Part shown: positions 33,764-45,307 of the stretch, one piece after another | Layout of the letters: each line of letters starts with the position of its first letter | Numbering within the stretch: position 1 is the stretch's first letter | NCBI GenBank assembly: GCA_950295325.1 | Contig: OX485803.1 | Span: 57,117,554 to 57,181,553 of the forward strand | Source of the DNA: Polytrichum commune | Taxonomy: Eukaryota > Streptophyta > Polytrichopsida > Polytrichales > Polytrichaceae | Direction: 5' to 3' | Length of the DNA stretch: 64,000 nt | Position numbers and translations under genes: made by a program | The notes under the pieces: model-generated | What the model was told of the DNA's origin: nothing | Databases searched by the model: none | What the model saw: the letters and a program-made list of their open reading frames with translations, nothing else

Positions 33764-36700
33764 CTACATATCATTTGAGAACAGATGTCTCCAATTTCGA
33801 GGGTCAAAGTCATGGGAAGCCACAGGCTTCAAGACTTTTGTAAGAGCAGCTCCCTCTACCAGCACTTTATTGTCTCCAATCAACGTGTACGCAACATCTA
33901 TACCCTCCAATACCAAGTGATATACTACCTTATCATTGTTCTGGACCTTGTTAATCTCTACAACATTTGAATCCAGGCCCACCTCCACATCCTCATTCTT
34001 CTCAACCATAGTTGAAGTCTCGCTGCTAGTGGCTGGAATACTCATGATGTCTTGATCTAGTTTATGTGTGTCAAAGCTTTCAGCATTGTCCAATGCTTTT
34101 TGCAAAGGATTAGTGTCAGTTGCAATCGGGGCATTTAGATACTGTTCATTAAGAGCACTTAAGACTGCATTGCGTGGCTTTTGGCGTTGGCTTAGTGAAC
34201 GTATGTCACGTGACAAAACTTGCTTGATGAGTCCTTGAACCTCCTTCCAGCTCGAGTACAATGAAAACTTTCCCTGCAATTTTGAAATTGGATTATATCA
34301 AGTTATGCCACTCCGCAGGTAATTGCTGAACTTACCAAACTCCCCTCAGGTCAAAGCTTCAAACTTCAGTATGTCAAACACAAAGACCAGTCCAACTCAT
34401 TGATTCAGAACATAATACGAAGTCATAGCAGACCCATGCTTATGCAGTGCAAGGTAATTATTTTAATACTTGTGAAAGTTATATATTCCCTTCAATTTGT
34501 GTTCATAATAAACTTCTCAAATAAGTAAAACTATCATGCTAAGCATAATAATCCAGAAACAAGATTAAAACACAGCTTTGTATACTGGACTCACCATTGT
34601 CTCCCAACATCTCACAAGCTCAGTCAAAAATTCTTCTGTAAATTCAACTGATGACATTGCTATCACATCATCATCCCCTCCAGCCTGCCAAAATATTCAG
34701 ATGAGACCACTGTAAGTTTAATACTAAGGCTAAAAAAGTTTCTAAATATTATATATATGCAATTTGTCATATGTTCCGGTCAACGGCCTCTACCATACCA
34801 CAGAAATCACAGGAGACATGACGCTACATATAATATACTGGAAGAAGAAGAGGAAAGGAGAGAGTCACCTTAACCCAAGAGGGTGCGACTGCATCTGGAA
34901 CAGCATCACAGTAAGGCAAGTATGGCTTGATGTCCAATACCGGCTGCCAGACATATGTTCAATATCAGTAACAGCACTCCTTAGCTCCTACATGCTGTTG
35001 AAGAAGTCAGTTCAGATAAGAAACGCTACTGCACTCTGCATGCTCCAATTATACCACAAATAACCCAGAGATGCATCAAATTGAAAGACCACACCCTTTC
35101 CACAGAATTAAGCCTCCCAGAAAAGGTGATATGTAGCATACTGTGCCATCTACTAGATCAGCACCAGACAGCAGCAATGTAGCTCCTTGGATCCCTTCAA
35201 CCTGCAATAGTCAACAAGAGTATGGATTACAAATAAACAAGGATTTGCTTACTAATGTAGCACTTCCCTGTCCGGGTTTCTTGAGTTGCATGTAATAGGG
35301 AGATTAGCACACTGCAAAAATACCTTCATATAAATATCCTAACAAAAACACTTGCTCATAACACTGTCAATATTTTATTACCATCTAAGAATTTCAAGGC
35401 TGTACTCAATCTACTAAGAGAATTTTCTAACATTTGACAGTCCACACTGTAGTAGGAGTGAACTTGTTGTAACTGAGGTTTCATGCAGAGAAAATCGTTT
35501 AAGTGTTTATAAGATGACCAGGACCTTGTAAGAATATGTTTGAACCTAGAAGAGGAGACACATAACAAGAAGTATTTGATTTAAGAAGTACCTTTGCAAC
35601 AGTCAGTCCAATGGGACATGGGCGATGAGGGGTACGTGTAGCAAAGACTCCCATTTTTCCTCCCTCCAGTCGAGGCACCCGCACCTAACTATACACAAAT
35701 ATGACCATCTTCAGGGGCATCACAGTATCTAGCTACCTTCAAAAAAAGCTTTGTGGTACTCTTGGATATCTTCCAAACAGGTAAATATAAGAACATACCT
35801 CGCAGTACATAAGGTGAGATAGGATACTGGAAGTGACAGGGAACAGACATGCAAAAGGAGTGGACATCAGCATTTCTTGCAAAGGTGAAAGCCTGATGGT
35901 CATTTCAAAAAAGGAGTAGTCAGACTGGACTACAGACATTTTGCTAATAGTCAATGGCAATACACCATAATTACCTTAGCTTTGAAGTCTTTATGTGGAG
36001 GCTGCTTCCAAAGACCAGGTAAGTCAGTATTCTCATGGAACACATATATAAGCCAGCAATGTGAGTACTGTAGAAGCCCATCCAATGCCTCAGCAGCTAC
36101 ATTCTTGCTTGACAACACAAGACTTGCTCTTGCTAAAGTTACTAACATCGGTTGCCTTGGTGTACCATTCCTGCACAGACAAAGTCTCTAATAAGTTGGC
36201 TGATACATATAACTCGACTTAGTGTGAACAACTGAGTCTACAAACTTAGGTGCGGACAAGGAGCAACTTATTCACACTGTACCATCAGCACATCTAGACA
36301 TGAGGCTAAAAATACAGGAGTTATAGATGTGCCAGGTATATGCTCTTTGAAATGGCTTTGAGATCTGCAACTACTTGTGCGAAATAGATCATTAAGATGT
36401 TTAGTTTCATTCTGACTCTTAAAAATATTCTAAATACACTTAAAAGAGTGGAAGAGTGATTAGCAAACAACATTGCAACATACAGAAATTCAAATTCAAA
36501 TAGATGTATAGTTCATCTAGTTCCAAATCCAAGTTCCACCTAGCAGATGTTTTGGCCAAAAACACACAAAGTATGAAACAGGAGATTTTCAGAAGATCAA
36601 GCCCTAGTGTTACCTGGTAGAGAAACAGGATCGAATAAGGCCAATTGGTGTCATGGGATATGAAGCACTGCCTGCCTTTTCATCTTTGCTGCTAAGCAAT

Positions 36701-38095
36701 GCTTGTCGGAGCTCCTGCCCCCATAGATAACTTTTCAAGATCTCACAACTTCACTTCCAAAGTAATCCAAAAGAATGCATAATCATTTGAAACATGTAAC
36801 ATATTTATAGAAGTGCACATAGATATAGTGGAGATGACCTCCCTAAAGGACACCTTGAAAAACAAACTCACTGGAAGTAGCAAATATATCATACATATGT
36901 GGCATGAACACCTCAAGAAAGGTGAATATGGTGGGTCGCATACAAACAACAGTATACCTTTTGGCCCCTGATACGACCCATTCGTTCAGCAGCGCGCTGC
37001 TTGTGAGCAGCAACCAGTTGTGCTTCAAGCTCTGCAATCTGGCCATTCAGACGCTTTTTCCATCCCTGCACTGCTCCAGTCCCATCCCCAATCTTCTCTT
37101 AGTTCTACACCATCTCTACACTAATCATCCTGCTAATACACCTTCATGCAAGGCACCACTACCACCACATGCCTTTATCGGATTGCAACAGAAGGTACAC
37201 ATTACGATGTGTGCCCAGTATAAAACACAAATTTGATTGGAATTCCAAACTGAATCTCTTATACACATCGCACAGCAAAGGAGCTGAGCCATATTTATGG
37301 CTAGCACTATTGATGCCTGCGGAAGTGTTTTTGTCTTACAGACTCACCCTCTGCCGAGGAGGCTAAAAATGCAGAGATGTCGTTCCATTCTGTCATTATA
37401 GACTAGTATGTTGTAACTCACTCAGTTGTAAAGTGTCCATCTGAGGGTGTGCCACGTCCCTTGCCACATACTTTTAGGTTGTCTCTGTAGATTGAACCTC
37501 CTAGGGTTTAGGGTTTAGGATTTTAGATTTGGGTTTGGATTCCATTTACTTCCTGGCTATGTGTGAAGCGCATTTCCATACGATCACATAAACATCCCAA
37601 CAGAGGTTGTCATATTTGTAGTCCACGAGAGATACGTACAGAAACCAAGAAGAGGAGGAACAATTTCCCAAGGAAAAATAGGTCGTTGCGGAACTTTCTT
37701 CCATAGCAGCCAACTTAGCGTAGTTATGATCAAGTTGGCCATTCAAATATCTACAGACTCTATCGAGTAATCAGGGTCCCTTCAGGATCAACTACTTCTT
37801 GTCAAATGTCTCCCAATTTACTCGTCGATTCATATTATGGTTACACATACTTCCTGGCACTTGGTAGTAAAAACATTTACGCAGGAATGTGTTGTGTTGG
37901 TCCAAACACCAATCCCAGGCCCCTGAGTTAAGTCCCGCTCCACACGAGATCAAAATGGTTGCAAAAACTAAAGGAGCCAGAAGCTGACAAAGAGAGAGAA
38001 TTCAAAAACCAAAAGAAACCTGAGATAGCAGAGACGGCCACAGCAGCCGCAGCCGCAGCTAGAGAGAGGATCAGAGTCCATGTGGAGGCCTTCAT
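33764..38095 (-). CDS. TRMO: tRNA (N6-threonylcarbamoyl-A37) N6-methyltransferase TRMO
   Basis: Exons are 37946-38095 (end uncertain), 36958-37065, 36614-36714, 35975-36170, 35592-35684, 35142-35201, 34869-34943, 34595-34684 and 33764-34273, giving about 460 residues. It starts with a hydrophobic segment (TWTLILSLAAAAAAVAV) and a charged coiled coil (GWKKRLNGQIAELEAQ). The UPF0066/TsaA-like domain follows: YPMTPIGLIRSCFSTRNGTP, YSHCWLIYVFHENTD, VRVPRLEGGKMGVFATRTP, HRPCPIGLTVAK, and DIKPYLPYCDAVPDAVAPSW. A C-terminal domain after KQVLSRDIRSLSQRQ is long and partly acidic. The enzyme uses SAM to methylate t6A37 in Thr tRNA(GGU). The first intron is the weak point: splicing at TCAG|GTTT breaks the frame, whereas GATCTC|GTGTGG keeps it. 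The short TTTAGGGTTTAG telo-box-like motif at about 37505-37520 lies in this intron. Confidence 0.88.
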
Positions 38096-38700
38096 CGCTC
38101 CTTGCGACCTCCTCCCAGTGCCGCACCGCTGCTCCTCCTCCGCACCAATTTAGCTACTCATAAACCCTTCCTCCGCTTGTGCACACTTTTCCTTCGTCTT
38201 TCTCTCGAGTTTCACCTCCTTCGCCCCAAGTTCCTCTCGATACATACACAGGCTGAATTTTTTCCTGTGTGATATTAAATTCATGAATCCATGCTCATCT
38301 ACTATACACTTCAAGAAAATAAGTGTGTGTTCTAAGATGCTTGGAGAGCAATAGGGATTGCTCAATTGACAATTCAAGGGATGAAACATGTAATGGAACT
38401 TGAAGGGGCATATTTATCCTAAGAATAATATTGTTGCCACTCAAAAGGAAAGTTAATCCTTGGTCTCACAAACTCAAGTGGGGGGGGGGCTCTTTTTTTA
38501 CCTTGTGCAAACTGCATGAGTGTAAAAGAATTACCTAAGTTATTTGATGCATTAGAATACAAAATCTACATAAGGAGCCCATTTGTTGTTTTTCTTTAGT
38601 TTGTAGAAATAAAGGGCTATTGAATTTTTCATGTAGAGGTAGATGTATCCTTAACTGCATCTTGAATAACCATGATCATCGTAAGTAAAATGGGCTCACA
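38096..38700. other. TRMO upstream region
   Basis: C/T-rich leader sequence directly upstream of the start codon (to about 38240), then AT-rich spacer. A G10 run lies near 38480. No promoter element was identified with confidence. Confidence 0.35.
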
Positions 38701-38719
38701 TTCACATCAGTGATAAGCC

Positions 38720-40850
38720 ACCAAGTTTCTTTTTTCTTTACTTTTGTAAAGGTAGATGTAAAAGGGGTCCTAAAGTTTAGAGAAAAAATCAACAATCAAC
38801 ATGCTAGTTTTATCATATTCATTGCCATGGCTTCAATGATGTATGATGTAGGTTCATTTTCATATGTCAAGTTACATCTCATGGATTTAAAATTCTTGGA
38901 AAATGAAAGTGGATTGTATATACAATAAAAGTTGTATTTTTCTTGGTAAGTGTTTTGTGTATATAGTTAGGACATTTATCACATTAAGTTGAAAACCTTA
39001 GCATAAATACACGAGCATATTGTGTGGCAAACCGTTAGTACATACACCTTTGCTTTCTTGTATGTAATAGCATTCATTTCATGATCATCCCACACATGTC
39101 ATTTAGATTTCTAATGAAGAGTGCACCCCTTAGGCCTCAAACTTTAAGCTTTCCCTAGAATTGTGTTAGCCACCAATTTTTGTAATCTCGGGGAAAATTA
39201 CCACACACTTCCAAGTGGATGGGGGTCCAAATGTTTATAATCTTTTGTTTTTTGTTGAATTCACCAACACATGAAAGTTTGCCTTTACTACAACTATCAT
39301 TGCAAATCTAGTTGTAAACAAATTTCCATGGCAAGGTAGAAAATGTTGGAGATTGTTGATTGTAACTTTAGTTTGGATCATATTCATTTAAATGCATAGG
39401 AATTGCCTAGAGAATAGGGCTACATTGTTGACTTCCTCCATGCTTTCAACTTAGTTCCTTTGATTATGTTAAGCACAATGAATTATTGTGTGGAATTTCT
39501 GGGGTGTTATAGTTTGTTTTCTACTTATAACACTATTTATCATATTATTTTTTCTTTTCTTTTCATTAATGAGTATATTACTTATTTTATTTATTTCATG
39601 GAGCCCAAGGGGGTGGACTCTTCACACCACATACAAACTAATGTGAGTGTATAAAAGGATATTATTTGAGCAATAATGTACATAGTATAAAAGGTAGCGT
39701 TTCTTTCTATTATGTACATTCAAAAAGGTTGATATAATTTTGAAATAAAAATAGGGGTACAAAAAGGGCCCTAAGGTTTAGAGAAATTTTTCGACAATAA
39801 ATGTGTTATTTTCAAATAACTTATATATTTTTCATCCATTTTTGTCATATGATAATGGTCCCCAGTGATTACCGTGTCCATTATTGTAGGATTTTGTATA
39901 TGTTATAAGGGTCTCTTTATTTCATGATTTATATTTTGTGTGTATAGTGAAGGCATTTATTGCATTTAAGTCAAAGTTGAATATAATACATGAGCTTATT
40001 TTCTGGCCTACCGTTAGTACATGTATGTTTTTTTGCATGAATAAGTATGATTTAAATTTTTATTGAGAAAAACAAATGTATACGTGTTAAGGATGCGCTA
40101 GGAAATGGACTCAAGCATATATATTAAGCTTTTCAAGCTGATTTGATAAATGCCCCCATTGCATACACAAAATATAAATCACAAAAATAAAATAGGCCTA
40201 TATAACATATACAATCCACTTTCACTTTCCAATGAGAAAGTCATTGAGAGTTTTTTTCATTCATAGGATGTAACTCATAACAATCCATCCCTAACACATG
40301 TGTCATTGAAGCTAAGGCAATAATAGCATCCAAATCATCATCATATGAATAGTTAAATCACTCTTAAATCATAAGTCCATTTCGATCCATCAAGTTTATA
40401 GGTTTCCTATATTCCAATCACCCATTACCAAAATTTTGATGCATTCTATAAAACCTTCCAATATATCAAGTCTAAGTAGTCAAAACCTTTGTAGTTTTAA
40501 ATGGTCTCCCTCTTTTGTTAACATTCTCGATAGTTGTAGTGTTTCACAAAAGACAATCACCTCTACAACAAGTTCTCCACAACTGCATCAAACAAACAAG
40601 ACAAGGTGACAACATCTTTGTCACAATCCGAAGAGCAAGATTCAAGGGAGTTGACAAGTGCTCCAAGAACATCCACTCTAGAGAAACCTAGAACCCAAAT
40701 GCAAATTCAAACAAGAATGGACAAGTTAGTCATTGGGGACTATTATTATATAAACAACAACTTACCAATTTTCCCTCTAAACCTTAGGGTCCCTTTTGCA
40801 CATCTACCTTTGTTTTTAAATTCTTAATAGCCTTTTTGAATGTACACACT
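38720..40850. repeat. Repeat cluster: direct and inverted copies
   Basis: A unit containing AAAGGTAGATGTAAAAGGGG and TAAAGTTTAGAG (about 38740) is followed by a GAAAGTGGATTGTATATAC segment (about 38910). Both recur inverted in 40206-40817 (CAATCCACTTTCACTTTCC; TAGGGTCCCTTTTGCACATC). A third, direct partial copy lies at about 39750-40060 (AAAAAGGGCCCTAAGGTTTA; CCGTTAGTACATGTATG). It looks like a decayed element family inserted more than once. Confidence 0.6.
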
Positions 40851-41249
40851 AGGAGAAAAGCATAACTCTCCCTTATGTATACTATGCATGCTAATGCCTC
40901 AATAATACCCCTTTCTACATTGATGTTACTTAAGACGAAGAAGCTCTTCATCAATACTTGTTTTCCCAAAGAGTTGACGTTCATATTAATCTATTTATGC
41001 TATGAAAGCAAAATCGATATGCTTAATAAAAGTGTAGAGCACAGCGTAGCTCCAAATAGTAACCCACACTATTTACCATATTCATTGTAGTTTGAGTTGC
41101 AATATACACAAGGAAACAATGTAAGTTGAAAACATGTGTTACTACAAAATGTTCACAGCAAAAAATATGAATTTATTATTAGTGATTTTTATTGCATATC
41201 AATTTACTATAAATTTACCATTTTGTACTACTACACTATATATTGTAAT

Positions 41250-41370
41250 TAATGTCACCTACTATTTGGAATTACGCAATGCTATATATTTGTAAAAAAA
41301 TAAAATAGTACAATATATATAGTACATAAATATATATAGCATTGTAACTCCAAATATCAAGTGACACAAA
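41250..41370. repeat. Short foldback, 40-bp arms
   Basis: TGTCACCTACTATTTGGAAT and GCAATGCTATATATTTG at 41252-41293 pair with the inverted sequence at about 41328-41368. This is a small MITE-like hairpin. Confidence 0.55.
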
Positions 41371-41868
41371 AATAAAAATATCTAAATTAGTGAAGTGCTA
41401 GTAAATCGAGTAAGTCCATCATTACCTATAATATATACATTACTCACACACTGACAACTCAAAATGATGACCAACATGTAATTAATGTTTGTCTCTTCTT
41501 GATTTTGGCTAATGATGTCCATTTCCAATTGGTTGGCGATAAATGAGCTTCTTCAAATTTGGAAATATAAGAGAGCAAACCTCCTCCAAGAAGATTTCCC
41601 CTTTGCACTAATGCAGTCACAAAGTTTGCACATGAGCCATCAATGCGATCAATGCGATTTCATAATTTTTGTCTAAAAGCACTCTTAAAGCATGTGCTAA
41701 GCTTCCCCTCTATTCTAGCTTCAAGACTGTATTTATAATTCATGGTCCTCAATTACAAACACAAAGCCTTCTCCTATCTACCCAAGATTCAATTCAAATG
41801 TGCACCCCAAATGATTTCATTGTCATGTTATTTAGATAACCCAAGAATGAGTCCATTTGCACTAGAAC

Positions 41869-41871
<3 letters not shown>

Positions 41872-41923
<52 letters not shown>
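41872..41923. repeat. (CT)n microsatellite
   Basis: About 26 uninterrupted CT units. Confidence 0.95.
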
Positions 41924-41924
<1 letters not shown>

Positions 41925-41929
41925 GCATA

Positions 41930-43700
41930 AAAGTATCCACCCATTAACGAAACAAACTTTGAAATAAGTAAAGGGGAAACCATGAGAACCTTCTCTCAAG
42001 ATTTAAGCAACAACAATTGTTTACCTAAGTAATCCCTAAGATTAGTTAAGTAGTGAGGAGTAGTAAAGGTGAATGGAGTGTGTAACCTACCACAAAGCTC
42101 AACCTCACGAGGTTCAAATGGCTAAAGAACAAGTAGAATAATCAATGGCAATATGCGTATTCGGTGATACAAAATGTATGATTATACATGTTGTACATGA
42201 GTGTATGACTAAGATAACAATTGGGTTGTTATTTACCTTGTGTACGTTACCAACCCTCTCTATGGATTTGGTGGGTGGCATGGGCGCATGTGAGGCATAC
42301 CCTTCACAAACTTGATGGCACTCTTAAGCTTTGTATCTCATTTTCCTTCAAAAATAGTGTGTGTATGTTGCTTAGGTATCCTACAATAAAATTTGGAATA
42401 CAAGGCAGTTTGATTTGAGATGAAATTTTGAGGCTCTTTTGAGTATATCTTGCATACAATTTTGAACTTAAGAATGTACACCTTCGGATATTTAGCACAA
42501 CACTTTACTTAAGTGTACAGAGGGTAAAACCTTACTAGTTTGGTGATTAAGGTTACAACTTTTTACTTTGAGGAGGCAAACCGATATGGGAAAGTAACAA
42601 ATGAGTGGAGATAATTGAGCACAAATTTTTCTTGAGGGGTACACAAATATGTAGGAGAATGGAATGGCCTTTGAACAAGAGGATGTACTAAGAAGTGACT
42701 AAGCTTGAAAGTAAGCATAGATCTGCTCAAGAAATGCCCAACTCTCTCTTAGAGACACGTTAATTCTTGACCTTCCTTATTAAAATTAACTCATCATTTG
42801 TGGTACTTTTCAAATCGGTTGAACAAATGCTCCATCGTGATTGAACATTTGGTTTCAAATGCACAGTTTGGATGCTCTTAGATACACACACATATGTAGT
42901 GTTTTATTCAACAATGCCATAAATGTGTATAATTTTATTTCTACTTGACATAAGATAAACTATGTGTTAAATAAAGTTTCAAACCCATACATACAAATAC
43001 AAATACAAATACAAATACAAATATGTTCTTATGACTTGGCAAGGCTCGCAATATTTGCATATACAAGTCGTACATTGAACCCCTTGGGCCTTTAAGGGTC
43101 AAGTAAGTGCGATTTCACACTAACCTTTAAGCATCTTAGAGGCTCAATTTAAATGCACAAAAACATGCATTTGAACTACATACTTCAATTATTAGTTGAT
43201 TGTGTTACAAGAGATCCTATCTAAAATTAGCTCATTATTCTAATTCACTCTCCAAATTGATTGAATACCTTCATTTTATTAAAGATGTTTACATTCTTAA
43301 TTTCTCCGTGACATAAGATACTTATGCAAACACAATTTAAATCCCACGATCTGAAAAGTTGATATAAAAACTTGGTGCAGCTCGTAGAGATTGTGTACAT
43401 GGCCGTGTTTGGTCCCCTAAGGATAAACATCCATGCATGCAGTGTAAAAACTTAGCACCACAATAGAGTTATCTGTAAAATCTCTCAAAAGAGGGACAAA
43501 ACCATGGGTTCCATCTTTGGGAAAACTTTTTATTAAGAGCTCATTAGCTCGTCGTGCATTGGAGCCTATTTTGAAAGTTGGGTGGAATTTTTGGGACCTC
43601 TCTCCAACTCTCAAGCTTTGAGAGCAATTTAGGATTTAAAATAAGGTATGTGCATAAGACCTACTGTCCTAAATCCTAGATCGGCTTATGCAAGGCTAGC
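41930..43700. other. AT-rich gene-poor spacer
   Basis: Contains an (ATACAA)n tract at about 42990-43022. No gene is supported. Confidence 0.5.
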
Positions 43701-43709
43701 TTGACCCAC

Positions 43710-44230
43710 CCATGCTACATTATTTATGGTATTAAATGTCACATGTGCAAAAGTGTCATTTACCCTATTTTGAGGCATATCCTAGCTTACATTGATGATT
43801 AACAACTTCACCATAAGTGTCCCCTCATGACACTTGACATTCAAGTGCGCTTGCTAATATAATGGCATGATTATGTTCAATAATGTTATGAGGTGCATGC
43901 CTATGTTACACAATGGTCTACAAGTTGACTAGAGTGTACACAAATGACACTTTCTATTAGTATGCTCAAGAATATCTTCCTCTTGCATACTAAACTATAA
44001 ACACATGACACTTGCCATTAGTATGCTAAAAAAAACAAAAAAACTTCCCCTTGCATACTAAAATACAAGACTATCATCTAACATATCCCGATGTGCTACT
44101 CTAAATGTCTAATAAAAAAAGTTACTTATGTTGACAAATGAAATCATATTGGCAATTAGCAGACGTGACACTTTGAGACCTCTAGGCATCTAGATTAGGC
44201 TGGCCCTTCACAAATAGTGTACGTGGCACT
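43710..44230 (-). repeat. Dispersed repeat family R2, minus copy
   Basis: Read on the minus strand it matches 62686-63090: GTGCCACGTACACTATTTG, then CCTAGAGGTCTCAAAGTGTC, then CTAATTGCCAATAT, and later the GTGTCATG-rich part. The two copies are inverted relative to each other. Confidence 0.65.
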
Positions 44231-44569
44231 AAATACAATAAACGGTGTAGTAGAACCAGTTTATAATAACCCAACACCACTCTTTCTATATGATAATTTA
44301 AGCATTAAGAAAACTTGAGTAATTGTGTGGGAATTCTCAAAAACTCCGGGGTTTGGGACTTAAACCTATGGTTTCGATCTGCTTTACTTTACGAATAAGT
44401 ATAATGAGTGATGAGTCCGGCAACAAGTGAGTCATGACCGCTCTTGCAAGTATGATTGACCGACCACACCTTGGAGCCACGAAAGTGCGGCCGAATGCAT
44501 TGGGATGGGTTCACGGATTCCCCTTGCAAAGCTACTCCTCAGGACTCCTGAAAGCGCCCTAGCCCAGGA

Positions 44570-44685
44570 GATAAGTCAGCAAAGGGGAGCGTGAGCACCA
44601 CAAGCCCCAGAGCAGGCGCAACCTGGCGCCCGGGCCAGTGCCAACTAGCGGCCTATGTGCGGATGAGGCTCCCTTCGTTGCCATT
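44570..44685 (+). promoter_or_regulatory. Ferredoxin promoter elements
   Basis: GATAAG (I-box type, 44570-44575) and an inverted CCAAT (CCATTGG near 44680) lie upstream of the ferredoxin ATG at 44873. No TATA box is seen. The leader from about 44690 is C-rich, as in TATA-less photosynthesis genes. Function is inferred. Confidence 0.35.
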
Positions 44686-44872
44686 GGCTGGCAGCGGCGT
44701 CCCCTCCCGTCCCCACTGTCGCTAACTCCCCCCTCTCACTTAACTACGCGCGCCTCGCATACACAGTAGCCAGCCAGCACCGCACTCTCGCACTTCCCAC
44801 CCACCCGCAAGCTCTCATCAGCCCAGCAGAGCAGAGTCTAGTCCCGATCCGCGTCCCAGCAGCTAGCCAGCC

Positions 44873-45307
44873 ATGGCCGCCGTAGCAGCAGCCACCAGCG
44901 TGGTGCCCGCGACGGCTGTCGCCAGCATTAGCGCCAGGTCCACCGCCGCGAGCGTGAGGCCGGCGTCCCTGTCCATGGCATTCGGGCTCAAGCCCGCCAT
45001 GGGCCGCGTCACCTGCACGGCGTACACCGTGACTCTCAAGACCCCCGAGGGCGTCAAGACCATCTCCGTTGACGACGACAAGTACATCCTGGACGTAGCT
45101 GAAGCTGAGGGTATGGATCTGCCTTACTCGTGCCGCTCCGGCTCATGCTCCAGCTGCGCTGGAATCATCGAGAGCGGCAGCGTGGACCAGAGCGACGGCA
45201 ACTTCTTGGATGACGACCAGTTGGAAAGGAACTTCGTCCTCACTTGCGTCGCTTACCCCACCTCCGACTGCACCATCGCAACCCACAAGGAGGAGGATTT
45301 GGAATAG
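44873..45307 (+). CDS. Chloroplast [2Fe-2S] ferredoxin, intronless
   Basis: 144 residues in one exon, with start context GCCATGGCC. Residues 1-50 are an Ala/Ser/Arg-rich transit peptide ending near VTCTA. The mature protein (from about Tyr51, 94 residues) has the plant-type fold: [28 protein letters not shown], and cluster ligands Cys87, Cys92, Cys95 (C-x4-C-x2-C) and Cys125 (FVLTC). AYPTSDCTI and the acidic C-terminal EEDLE are typical. It carries electrons from photosystem I to FNR and other stromal enzymes. The gene sits in a marked GC-rich island (about 44510-45310) within AT-rich DNA. The sequence [17 protein letters not shown] fits a photosynthetic (leaf-type) form, but isoform type cannot be settled by eye. 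Confidence 0.95.
   Translation: MAAVAAATSVVPATAVASISARSTAASVRPASLSMAFGLKPAMGRVTCTAYTVTLKTPEGVKTISVDDDKYILDVAEAEGMDLPYSCRSGSCSSCAGIIESGSVDQSDGNFLDDDQLERNFVLTCVAYPTSDCTIATHKEEDLE

Noticed and set aside
36843-37366. Several overlapping open frames on both strands near TRMO exon 2
   Set aside because: The TRMO exon at 36958-37065 explains the coding signal; the other frames are shadows with no protein-like pattern.
37500-37530. Interstitial telomere repeat
   Set aside because: Only two to three TTTAGGG units; it is better described as a telo-box-like motif in an intron.
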